Positions 1 through 7,033 of a stretch of DNA of 26,443 nt are shown one piece after another (the stretch's first letter is position 1; every line of letters begins with the position of its first letter). The DNA is from Bacillus massilioanorexius. GTDB lineage: Bacteria; Bacillota; Bacilli; Bacillales; DSM-1321. A program made the position numbers and the translations under genes. The stretch is taken from contig NZ_CABKRX010000117.1 in NCBI RefSeq assembly GCF_902374955.1, forward strand, positions 1 through 26,443, in the 5' to 3' direction. The notes beneath the pieces are model-generated. The model was not told where the DNA came from. It saw only the letters and a program-made list of their open reading frames with translations, and did no database searches.

Positions 1-126
1 AGCTTAATCTAGCTTCAGTCTTTTTTTTATAGCAATATGAAGAAATATTCTTAGCCGTTGTTTTAAAAAAATTAGACTTTTCTCAATAGTGGCTTGACAT
101 AAGACATATTTGGAGGTGGAAAAGCA

Positions 127-465
127 TTAGATAATGAAATTTTGACTGATTCCACTTATTATATTTTGTTAGCACTAATCAAACCAACGCATGGGTATGC
201 AATTATGCAAGAAATTCAAGAGTCTTCACGTGGGGAAATCGTAATTGGACCTGCAAGCTTATATACAATATTAAAGAAACTACAGAATGCGGAGCTTATT
301 GAGCATCTTAAAGTGGATGAGGATCGAAGAAAAACCTATATATTGACTAAAAAGGGTACCGAAATCATAAAAAAAGACATAAAAAGAAGAATGATTATGG
401 TGGAAGAAGGAAAAAAAGCCTTGAAATTATTAGAAGGGAGCATGAATGATTGCAAAGAATTGTAA
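127..465 (+). CDS. PadR-family transcriptional regulator
   Basis: A small winged-helix repressor of about 107-112 residues. The N-terminal block reading TYYILLALIKPTHGYAIMQ, followed by the GPASLYTILKKLQNAELI recognition helix and the DEDRRKTYILTKKG wing, is the PadR signature. Members usually repress their own operon and often sit in front of a DUF2812 gene, as here: the downstream frame begins inside this gene (20-base overlap). The start is unclear. The first legal start is TTG at 142, but the good Shine-Dalgarno GGAGGTGG (112-119) is 22 bases away. Residues D-N-E-I-L, typical of the family N-terminus in my recollection, are encoded just upstream in the same frame from 130, and the codon at ideal spacing (127-129) is TTA, not a start. 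I give 127 as the probable ancestral start; a conservative start is 142. An ATG at 134 is out of frame and stops after three codons. Confidence 0.85.
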   Translation, partial: LDNEILTDSTYYILLALIKPTHGYAIMQEIQESSRGEIVIGPASLYTILKKLQNAELIEHLKVDEDRRKTYILTKKGTEIIKKDIKRRMIMVEEGKKALKLLEGSMNDCKEL

Positions 466-1011
466 GTATTTACCTAATAATAGCTTAGCATTTGATGAAG
501 AGCGGCTAATAAAAAAGTTGAATGAGTTAGCTAAAGAAGGATGGATTTTACAAGAAATGAGCATTTTTCGCTTTAAATTAGTGAAGGATACTCCACAAGA
601 ATTACAATATACATTAGATATTAAACATGTGGATAAGGAAAGTGAGAAGAATATATTGACATGATGGAGGCATCAGGATGGAAATGCATGTGCTCATATA
701 AAGGTTTCTTTTTCTTTGCAGCAAAGCCTGGAACGACTGAAATTTATACAGATAAAGTGAGTTATTTAGAGAAATATAGGAAAATAAAAAGTTATTGGCA
801 GCAAGGAATAATTTATAGTTTTACAACTTTCATCCTTCTTTTTGTGATTAATTATTTTGTACCGAGTACTATGAAAAATGGTGTTTATCATTTTTTATTC
901 TTTATTTTTATCGGTTGCTCAGTAGGAATATTTCTCCCATCGATGATGGTATGTGTATCGTATTACTTTAGAGAACGTAACATGTTGAAAAGTAAATTTC
1001 AGAATATTTGA
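446..1011 (+). pseudogene. DUF2812 membrane protein gene, frameshifted
   Basis: The two halves of one DUF2812 protein lie in different frames. The first (446-664) gives the cytoplasmic N-terminal domain, with the ELAKEGWILQEMS block. The second (in frame from about 646 to 1011) gives EEYIDMMEASGWKCMCSYKGFFFF, the PIYTD-like element EIYTD, and two hydrophobic segments at the C-terminus. Reading continues smoothly from ...DKESEK into EYIDMMEASGW if one A is restored near 646-649 (gagAAgaa to gagAAAgaa), so a single-base deletion explains the break. DUF2812 proteins are membrane proteins commonly paired with a PadR repressor, and the gene overlaps the PadR gene upstream. The function of the family is not established. 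A sequencing error in the short A run is the main alternative to true gene loss. Confidence 0.75.
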
Positions 1012-1227
1012 ATATATCGTAAGTGGAAGTGCTTTTTATTGAAGACTGTTTTCCAAAACTTTGTTGTCATTGAACAAGTAGTGAGTATAGTCTTGGTTTA
1101 ATTGGCTACATGAGTTTTGCATCTTATGCTCCAATCAGGATTTTTATGCTGGTTTTATACACGAGCATATTAAAACAATAACCTAAAAGGAATGCGCGTA
1201 TAATTCTTGAAGTGTGTTCAATCTAAA

Positions 1228-1255
1228 ATAGACAGCAATTAGGCTGTCTATCAAT
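1228..1255 (-). terminator. hairpin downstream of yhzD
   Basis: A perfect 9-bp stem, ATAGACAGC (1228-1236) and GCTGTCTAT (1243-1251), with a 6-base loop. On the minus strand it is followed by a short T-rich stretch, which fits termination of yhzD. The T tract is weak, so efficiency is uncertain. It could also stop read-through coming from the other side. Confidence 0.5.
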
Positions 1256-1266
1256 TAAAGATTTGA

Positions 1267-1452
1267 TTATCGATGGAATAAAATTAATTTTCCTCTAGGT
1301 GATGTGCAACGATGAGTCGTATCTTGTAAGTTCTTTTCAGATAATAAATTTGTGCCTAAATCTTTTGCTTTTGTTTCATTTTCAGCTTGGAATGTTTCGT
1401 CTAGTAGCTTTTCTCCGTTAGGATTAAAGGCAGTCAGTTTATAATTTTCCAT
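1267..1452 (-). CDS. yhzD: YhzD family small protein
   Basis: A 61-residue protein with the features I associate with the YhzD family: a start like YKLTAFNPNGEKLLDETF, then AENETKAK, and the C-terminal end GKLILFHR. It has no signal peptide or membrane segment, so it is probably cytosolic. The function is unknown. The gene stands alone between the PadR locus and yhaQ, facing away from both, with a hairpin after its stop. The ribosome site (GCGGGTG) is weak. A 16-base palindrome, ATGAATATGTATTCAT (1477-1492), lies just upstream and may be an operator or part of the promoter. Its presence beside yhaQ/yhaP agrees with B. subtilis-type gene order. Confidence 0.8.
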   Translation of the reverse strand: MENYKLTAFNPNGEKLLDETFQAENETKAKDLGTNLLSEKNLQDTTHRCTSPRGKLILFHR

Positions 1453-1727
1453 AGTTCACACCCGCTTTTCATTGTTATGAATATGTATTCATTTTTACAT
1501 AATTTGCTAGCTTTTGTAAAGAAAATAATTTTGATGAAACCATTATATGATTAAAACGTATTACATAAAGAGATAGTACTTCTAGGAATGGCTTGTTTCT
1601 ATTGATAGGAGCAAATACCATTATGTCGAGGTATGCTTATTCTTTATGGAAAAGATTATTAGTTTTATATTCCGGTAGTGAGGGAATTATCGCCAGATAG
1701 GATTGATAGAGATGAGGGGGCAGATGA

Positions 1728-2627
1728 ATGACATTAATTATTGATTCAGTATCAAAAAGGTTCGGGCAATTTACAGCTGTAGACAACATAAGTTTCAACA
1801 TTCCTCATAATGAAATATTCGGTTTTCTTGGGGCAAATGGTGCTGGTAAAACAACAACATTTCGAATGATTCTAGGATTATTGGATATTTCAGAAGGTAG
1901 TATTACATGGAATGGTAAACCGATCGATTATTCTGTAAGTTCGGAAATCGGCTATTTACCAGAGGAAAGAGGCTTGTATCCTAAGTTAAAGGTAAGTGAT
2001 CAAATCGTCTATTTAGCTAAATTACGAAATATGAAAAAAGCAGATACTTTAAAAGAGTTAGATTATTGGCTTGAACGATTTAAAATTCCAGATTATAAAA
2101 ATAAAAGAGTAGAAGAGCTATCAAAAGGAAATCAGCAAAAAATACAGTTTATTACTGCAATTATACATAAACCAAAGCTATTAATTATGGATGAACCTTT
2201 TAGTGGGTTGGACCCTGTAAATGTTGATTTATTAAAAGATGCTGTATTAGAGCTTAAAAATAATGGAACGACCATTGTATTTTCTAGTCATCGTATGGAG
2301 CATGTTGAAGAATTATGTGAACATTTATGCATAATGGACAAAGGAAAACCAGTTGTCCATGGTAAATTAAAAGATATAAAAAGAGCTTTTGGCAATCAAA
2401 ATCTTGTTATTCATTGTGATTTTGATTTAGATTTTCTTTCAGAAGAACCTAGTGTTAAAAGATTCAAGAAGACAGCAGAAGGCGCTATTTTGCAAATATC
2501 TGATGAAAAAGCTGCTGAAGATATTCAAAAACTAATCTTTTCAAAAGGGTTTATCCGCAAGTTTGAACTAGAAGAACCATCATTGCATGATATTTTTGTT
2601 GCGAAGGTAGGTGCACCACTTGAATAA
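1728..2627 (+). CDS. yhaQ: ABC transporter ATP-binding protein YhaQ
   Basis: A 299-residue ATPase subunit of a NatA-type exporter. The sequence shows Walker A GANGAGKTT near residues 36-44, a Q-loop region at GYLPEERGLYP, signature LSKGNQQKIQ, Walker B LLIMDEPFSGLDP, and the switch histidine in SSHRMEH. The long C-terminal region after residue 220 is typical of this subfamily (it carries a DUF4162-like domain). It should pair with the YhaP permease encoded next, whose start overlaps the end of this gene by 8 bases. The substrate is unknown; sodium, antimicrobial or lipid export are possibilities for the family. The ATG at 1728 follows GAGGGGG. The upstream ATG at 1724 is in another frame and stops quickly. 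Confidence 0.9.
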   Translation: MTLIIDSVSKRFGQFTAVDNISFNIPHNEIFGFLGANGAGKTTTFRMILGLLDISEGSITWNGKPIDYSVSSEIGYLPEERGLYPKLKVSDQIVYLAKLRNMKKADTLKELDYWLERFKIPDYKNKRVEELSKGNQQKIQFITAIIHKPKLLIMDEPFSGLDPVNVDLLKDAVLELKNNGTTIVFSSHRMEHVEELCEHLCIMDKGKPVVHGKLKDIKRAFGNQNLVIHCDFDLDFLSEEPSVKRFKKTAEGAILQISDEKAAEDIQKLIFSKGFIRKFELEEPSLHDIFVAKVGAPLE

Positions 2628-3867
2628 ATTTTGGATTGTACTATCACATACATATCTTTCAAAAATTAAAGCAAAATCTTTTATTACGTCTACAGTCATA
2701 ATGTTAGCTATTATTCTTGTATTATCCAACATAACGAATATTATGAAAATGTTTGATCAAGAAAAGGCAAACATAGTAGGGATTGTGGATGAAAGTGGTC
2801 AATATTATGATAGCTTGAAGAAGCAATTAGAAGTAACGAAATCTGATTTAGTTCTTAAAAAGGTAAAAGATGATAAAGAAGGACAGCAGCTTGTTCTTGA
2901 TGATAAAATCAAAGGCTATTTAATTCTTCAGAAAGATAAGCAAGGGATGCCGAGCGGTATTTATAAATCAGATACAATCTCTGATGAAAGTACTAGTGGT
3001 GAATTGCTACAAGCATTAACGACGATCAAAAACCAAGTATATACAGAAGGATTAAATATTACTCAAGAGCAAATTGCAGCATTATATATGCCAGCATCAC
3101 TAGAAAAAGTAGCCATCTTAGATAGTGCAAAAACTGCAGAGGAACTAAATCAAGCGCGTGGACTAGTTTATATTATGTTATTTGTCATTTATATGGGTGT
3201 AATTGGGTACGCTGGTATGATAGCTACTGAGGTTGCAGGAGAAAAAACATCACGCGTTATGGAAATTTTGATTTCAAGTATCTCACCAGTCCAACAAATG
3301 TTTGCCAAAATTTTAGGTATAGCTTTGTTAAGTTTGACTCAGATGGTATTGTTTTTAGCTGTTGGATATATTTCGATTAAAAATAATTTAGATCAAATGC
3401 AAGAAGGTTTCTTCTCTGTTTTCGGATTTGGTGCAACTTCTATTACAACAATTACTTATGCAGTCGTATTTGCATTACTAGGGTATCTTTTATATGCAAC
3501 ATTAGCGGCTTTCCTAGGATCGTTAGTTAGTAGAGTTGAAGATGTACAAACGATGATTACACCGATGACCATGTTAGTGGTAATAGGATTTATGATGTCC
3601 ATGTTTGGATTAGGGAATCCGGAAGCAGCATTTGTTAAAATTTGCTCGTTCATCCCGTTCTTTAGCCCAATGTTAATGTTTCTACGTGTTGGCATGTTAG
3701 ACGTGCCATTTTGGGAAATTGCTATTAGTATTGGACTATTAATTGCTACTATTCTATTTTTGGCGGTGTTTGGTGCAAGGGTTTATCGTGGTGGCGTCCT
3801 TATGTACGGTAAAGGATCATCATTTAAGAATATTAAGCAAGCATTAGATTTAACAAAAAAAGAGTAG
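2620..3867 (+). CDS. yhaP: ABC transporter permease YhaP (NatB-like)
   Basis: A 415-residue ABC-2 type permease. One membrane segment near the N-terminus (KSFITSTVIMLAIILVL) is followed by an extracytoplasmic domain of about 130 residues. Five or so further membrane segments occupy the second half, including the conserved EKTSRVMEILISSISP stretch, as in NatB/YhaP exporters. I place the start at TTG 2620 (MNKFWIVLSHTY), as the family begins this way. A GTG at 2611 in the same frame would add three residues. The ribosome site is AAGGTAGGTG, inside the end of yhaQ, so translation is coupled. A strong terminator follows the stop, so yhaQP forms its own unit. The partner is YhaQ and the exported compound is unknown. 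Confidence 0.88.
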   Translation: MNKFWIVLSHTYLSKIKAKSFITSTVIMLAIILVLSNITNIMKMFDQEKANIVGIVDESGQYYDSLKKQLEVTKSDLVLKKVKDDKEGQQLVLDDKIKGYLILQKDKQGMPSGIYKSDTISDESTSGELLQALTTIKNQVYTEGLNITQEQIAALYMPASLEKVAILDSAKTAEELNQARGLVYIMLFVIYMGVIGYAGMIATEVAGEKTSRVMEILISSISPVQQMFAKILGIALLSLTQMVLFLAVGYISIKNNLDQMQEGFFSVFGFGATSITTITYAVVFALLGYLLYATLAAFLGSLVSRVEDVQTMITPMTMLVVIGFMMSMFGLGNPEAAFVKICSFIPFFSPMLMFLRVGMLDVPFWEIAISIGLLIATILFLAVFGARVYRGGVLMYGKGSSFKNIKQALDLTKKE

Positions 3868-3891
3868 TTTCCAAAATAACACTTTTGTGGT

Positions 3892-3929
3892 AAGTAGTGG
3901 AATTGTTATTCATATTCCACTACTTTTTT
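3892..3929 (+). terminator. terminator after yhaP
   Basis: A perfect 12-bp stem, AAGTAGTGGAAT (3892-3903) and ATTCCACTACTT (3914-3925), with a 10-base loop and a run of six T ending at 3929. This is a classic intrinsic terminator, and it separates the ABC exporter from the PTS operon. Confidence 0.9.
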
Positions 3930-4028
3930 GATGTTGAAATTATGTAGGATGTCATTTACATAGTGATTAATAGCTACCTAGCCTACTTATATACATATGA
4001 TTTAGGAATTTATATTATAAGGAACTAT

Positions 4029-4068
4029 TTTTGCACAAATGAATGGTCTTAACTTGGTCTGTGCAAAA
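4029..4068. promoter_or_regulatory. 22-base-spaced inverted repeat, candidate activator site
   Basis: TTTTGCACA (4029-4037) and TGTGCAAAA (4060-4068) form a perfect 9-bp inverted repeat with a 22-base spacer. It lies just upstream of the likely promoter of the PTS operon. PRD regulators of the MtlR/LicR type bind TGTG-containing inverted repeats upstream of -35, so this is a reasonable site for the regulator encoded at 4129. Binding is inferred. Confidence 0.5.
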
Positions 4069-4088
4069 GTAAATGAAAGCGTTATCTT
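4060..4088 (+). promoter_or_regulatory. candidate sigma-A promoter of the PTS operon
   Basis: TGTGCA (4060-4065) and TATCTT (4083-4088), separated by 17 bases, are the best pair I find ahead of the regulator gene. Both hexamers are poor, which fits a promoter that needs an activator. The -35 overlaps one arm of the inverted repeat and the -10 overlaps the cre box. Confidence 0.35.
4074..4087. promoter_or_regulatory. cre box (CcpA site)
   Basis: TGAAAGCGTTATCT fits the degenerate cre consensus TGWAARCGYTWNCW at every position. It overlaps the presumed -10 region of the carbohydrate operon, a location where CcpA represses. This predicts glucose repression of the whole 4129-11618 unit. Confidence 0.8.
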
Positions 4089-4092
4089 ATAG

Positions 4093-4108
4093 GTAAGCAA
4101 TTGCTTAC
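4093..4108. promoter_or_regulatory. 16-bp perfect palindrome in the operon leader
   Basis: GTAAGCAATTGCTTAC is a perfect palindrome between the cre box and the ribosome site (GGGGTG, 4117-4122) of the regulator gene. Its place downstream of the promoter suggests an operator for a second repressor, but no candidate repressor is encoded nearby. Confidence 0.45.
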
Positions 4109-4128
4109 TAAAACCCGGGGTGATTGTA

Positions 4129-6246
4129 ATGGCATTAGATATTAGAAGCACGGCAATTTTATCAAGAATTATTTCCGCTCCTGCACATGTTTCATTGCAA
4201 ACTCTTATAAATGAACTAAGAATATCTAGAAGAACTGTCTACTATGATATCGAAAAGATTAACAGTTGGCTGAAAGAAAATAAGTTACCTCCTGTTCAGA
4301 AAATTCGTGGACAAGGTTTTAGTTTACCTTTTGAAGCTAAAAAAGAAATTCCTCTGCTCTTACATGAACTACAAGATTGGCAATATGATTTTTCACCTCA
4401 TGAACGGAGAGGTTGGATTTTTCTTGTTGTAGCTATATCAAAAGAGTCTCTTTACGTAGAGGACTTTATGAAACTTACATGTGTAAGTAGGAATACTGTT
4501 ATTGAAGATATAAAGATTCTAAAACGAAGCTTACGTACAGGAAATGTAGAGTTAGTGTTTGAAAAAAAACAAGGATATTTTTTAATCGGTGATGAAAAGG
4601 CAATTCGACAAAAAATGGACAAGTGGGTTCAGATTCTCTTAAAGGAAAAAAACTATCTTTCTATTATTAAAGAAATTAATCGATTTAAAGATATGGAGAA
4701 AGAAGGAAACGCTTTTTTTCGTGAAGATGAATTAGAAACGATCCATCGTCACTTGGAGGAAATTGAATCTCAAGGTTATTTTCATTTTACAGATCAAGAC
4801 ATATATACACTAACCATTAAATTTTATCTTTATTTAAAAAGGATAAAATTGGGTTTTACAATTGGGGAAATGGTCTCAGATGCTAACAATATTCAAGAAA
4901 TGGAATCAGTTTATGCCGCTTCATTATTAATTGAAAAATTACAGACTTTGTCTGGATGCAAGGTCTGTCAAAAAGAAACACTTTTTTTTACAACGCATTT
5001 ATTAGGTGCTAAGGTAAAGAATTCCATTCAAAATGGAGAAGTTTCTATTCAATTAAGTATGATCGTTAGAAAAATGGTTAAAGATTTCGAAAGGAAAGCA
5101 GGTATTAATTTTTTGCAAAAAGATCAGCTTACACAAAATCTTCTTAATCATTTGAGACCAGCATATTTTCGCATAAAATATGGATTTGAAGTAAAGAATG
5201 CTTTTTCTGAAGCGATGAAAAGAGAAATGGATTACGTCTTTCAGTTGACTAAGGAGGTCATCGGAGGGTTTGAAGTTTTCGTAGGGAAGAAAATGACCGA
5301 GGATGAAATTGCTTTTCTAGCTATGCATTTTGGAGGATGGTTGAAAAAAATATCTCCCGTTCTTAGTTTAAATGCTTTAATCGTTTGTACTCATGGAATC
5401 GGCACTTCGGAATTATTGCGTGAAGAACTTAAGGAATTGTTTAAGGATATAGCTTTCAGCAGACCTGTTTCATTAAGAGAATATGAAAAAGGTAGCTGGA
5501 ATGAATATGATTTCGTCATTTCGACTGTCCCAATAGTTAATAGTTCACTTCCTGTTTATGTTGTTAATTCATTTATGACAAAAGATGAAAAACTGTCATT
5601 ACTAAAAGAAGTAAAGTCGCAATATCAAAAAATAGGTGCAAAGCAAACATCAGATCTTCAATTAATGCTGTCTGTTATAAAAAAGCATTGTGTCATTCAA
5701 AATGAAGAAAAATTAATAGAAGAATTATCAAATATAACAAAACAATCAACATTTATTTTACCTGATCGTTATCTACCTTCATTACGCGAGTTACTTACTA
5801 TTGATCATATTACCGTGATAGATTCAGTAGAAAATTGGACTAGTGCGATTGAAATTGCATCTAAGCCATTACTTAAGAAGAAAAAAATTCAATCATCATA
5901 TGTAAAGGCTATGATTGATACAATTCATGAGAAAGGTCCTTATGTGGTGATTTCACCTAAAGTAGCTCTTCCACATGCAGACAGTTCTAAGGGAGTTCAG
6001 GAACTTTCTATTTCACTCCTGATTATGAAAGAGCCTGTATATTTTCGTTCTAAAAATGAACAAAAAGTTAATATTATATTTGTGATTGCACCAGATAAAA
6101 ATCATCGTCACATAAATGCAATGAAAGATCTGAATCAGCTTTTTCAACAATCTAATATTAAAGAAAGGTTGATCGATGCCAACAGTGAACAAGAAGTATT
6201 AGATATTATTTGTATGAATTGCAACGAGAATGGAAGTGAGAAATAG
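4129..6246 (+). CDS. PRD-domain transcriptional activator with EIIB- and EIIA-like domains
   Basis: A 705-residue BglG/MtlR-type regulator. Domains in order: an HTH near residues 20-50 (SLQTLINELRISRRTVYYDI), a second HTH near 110-135 (FMKLTCVSRNTVIEDIKIL), PRD1 (about 190-300), PRD2 (about 305-410), an EIIB-like domain with Cys420 in VCTHGIGTS, and an EIIA-like domain (about 560-700) with His616 in ALPHADSS. PRD2 keeps both expected histidines (341 and 400). PRD1 keeps His290, but its first usual histidine position holds Lys231. Such proteins activate a PTS operon and are set by phosphorylation from HPr and the cognate EII proteins. It is the first gene of the operon it presumably controls, and its stop overlaps the next start by one base. 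The start is placed at ATG 4129 because GGGGTG is well spaced; GTG 4120 lies within that ribosome site. Confidence 0.9.
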   Translation: MALDIRSTAILSRIISAPAHVSLQTLINELRISRRTVYYDIEKINSWLKENKLPPVQKIRGQGFSLPFEAKKEIPLLLHELQDWQYDFSPHERRGWIFLVVAISKESLYVEDFMKLTCVSRNTVIEDIKILKRSLRTGNVELVFEKKQGYFLIGDEKAIRQKMDKWVQILLKEKNYLSIIKEINRFKDMEKEGNAFFREDELETIHRHLEEIESQGYFHFTDQDIYTLTIKFYLYLKRIKLGFTIGEMVSDANNIQEMESVYAASLLIEKLQTLSGCKVCQKETLFFTTHLLGAKVKNSIQNGEVSIQLSMIVRKMVKDFERKAGINFLQKDQLTQNLLNHLRPAYFRIKYGFEVKNAFSEAMKREMDYVFQLTKEVIGGFEVFVGKKMTEDEIAFLAMHFGGWLKKISPVLSLNALIVCTHGIGTSELLREELKELFKDIAFSRPVSLREYEKGSWNEYDFVISTVPIVNSSLPVYVVNSFMTKDEKLSLLKEVKSQYQKIGAKQTSDLQLMLSVIKKHCVIQNEEKLIEELSNITKQSTFILPDRYLPSLRELLTIDHITVIDSVENWTSAIEIASKPLLKKKKIQSSYVKAMIDTIHEKGPYVVISPKVALPHADSSKGVQELSISLLIMKEPVYFRSKNEQKVNIIFVIAPDKNHRHINAMKDLNQLFQQSNIKERLIDANSEQEVLDIICMNCNENGSEK

Positions 6247-6683
6247 TGGAATTTTTATCAAAAGAACTAGTATTGATACAACAAGAGGTATCTACAGCAG
6301 AAGAAGCAATTAAACTAGCTGGTAACCTACTTGTTCAAGAAGGTTTAGTAGAAAAAAGTTATGTAAAAGCAATGCTTGATTCATTTCAAAAAAATGGGGC
6401 ATATATTGTTTTAGCTCCAGGAATAGCGCTTCCTCATGCACGTCCTGAGGATGGAGTTAATACAGCTTCTGTTTCATTCGTTAGCCTTAAGAATCCAGTT
6501 GTATTTGGTCATCCATCAAATGATCCTGTATCACTGATATTTGCCTTGGGAGCCTCAAGTAGCAAGGAACATTTAAAGATTTTACAAAAATTGATGAGCT
6601 TATTACAGTGCGAAAAGAATATAGAAAAGCTTCGTTCTTGTACAAATAAGGAAGAAATTCAAACTTTAATCGGAGGAAATTAA
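6246..6683 (+). CDS. PTS EIIA component (mannitol/fructose-type fold, ascorbate family partner)
   Basis: A 145-residue soluble phosphocarrier. GIALPHARPEDG contains the active His64, which takes phosphate from HPr and passes it to EIIB. The length and the segments SYVKAMLDSF and EHLKILQKLMSLL match the PTS_EIIA_2 family, as in UlaC. It starts with GTG at 6246, sharing one base with the regulator stop, with GGAAGTGAG as ribosome site. It resembles the EIIA-like domain of the upstream regulator, so the two probably compete for or report on the same phosphorylation state. Confidence 0.92.
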   Translation: MEFLSKELVLIQQEVSTAEEAIKLAGNLLVQEGLVEKSYVKAMLDSFQKNGAYIVLAPGIALPHARPEDGVNTASVSFVSLKNPVVFGHPSNDPVSLIFALGASSSKEHLKILQKLMSLLQCEKNIEKLRSCTNKEEIQTLIGGN

Positions 6684-6684
6684 A

Positions 6685-6954
6685 ATGAAAATAATTTGTG
6701 TTTGTGGATTAGGACAGGGTACAAGTTTGATTCTACGTATGAATGTAGAAGCAATTTTATCTGAACTTGGTATATCAGCAGATGTTGAGCATATGGATGT
6801 GTCTAGTGCATCTGGAATGGAGGCGGATTATATCGTAACAAATTCAGAACTCGCAGCAACATTAGAAGGTCATAAAGCTTCTATTATTCTAGTTAGTAAT
6901 TATTTTGATAAAAATGAAATTAAAGAGTCGATTGAAAAAACAATGAATTTATAA
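6685..6954 (+). CDS. PTS EIIB component, ascorbate (UlaB) type
   Basis: An 89-residue EIIB with the N-terminal phosphorylation loop ICVCGLGQGTS, where Cys7 is the phosphorylated residue. This is the lactose/ascorbate-like EIIB fold of the UlaB branch. It begins one base after the EIIA stop, with GGAGG as ribosome site. It transfers phosphate to the substrate bound by the EIIC encoded next. After it comes a 79-base gap with a short 6-bp hairpin (about 6980-6996) and a strong ribosome site for EIIC. Confidence 0.92.
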   Translation: MKIICVCGLGQGTSLILRMNVEAILSELGISADVEHMDVSSASGMEADYIVTNSELAATLEGHKASIILVSNYFDKNEIKESIEKTMNL

Positions 6955-7033
6955 ATGTTAGATACCCAGAAATGTAAGGTTTAATGTACTTAAACAGTAG
7001 TAAAAAAGAAATTATCACTTAGGAGGTTATTCC

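Noticed and set aside
93..99. TTGACA at 94-99 as a -35 box for the PadR gene
   Set aside because: The matching -10 position falls on the ribosome site at 117-122 (TGGAAA), which is not promoter-like and would leave no leader.
1055..1066. AAAACTTTGTTG here, AAACTTTGTTG at 11631 and ACTTTGTTGAT at 16299 as copies of a dispersed repeat
   Set aside because: The shared stretch is only 9 to 11 bases in AT-rich spacers and flanking bases do not align, so chance is sufficient.
6955..7033. Riboswitch or separate promoter before the EIIC gene
   Set aside because: Only a 6-bp hairpin (about 6980-6996) and a strong ribosome site are visible; no known riboswitch pattern or convincing promoter.
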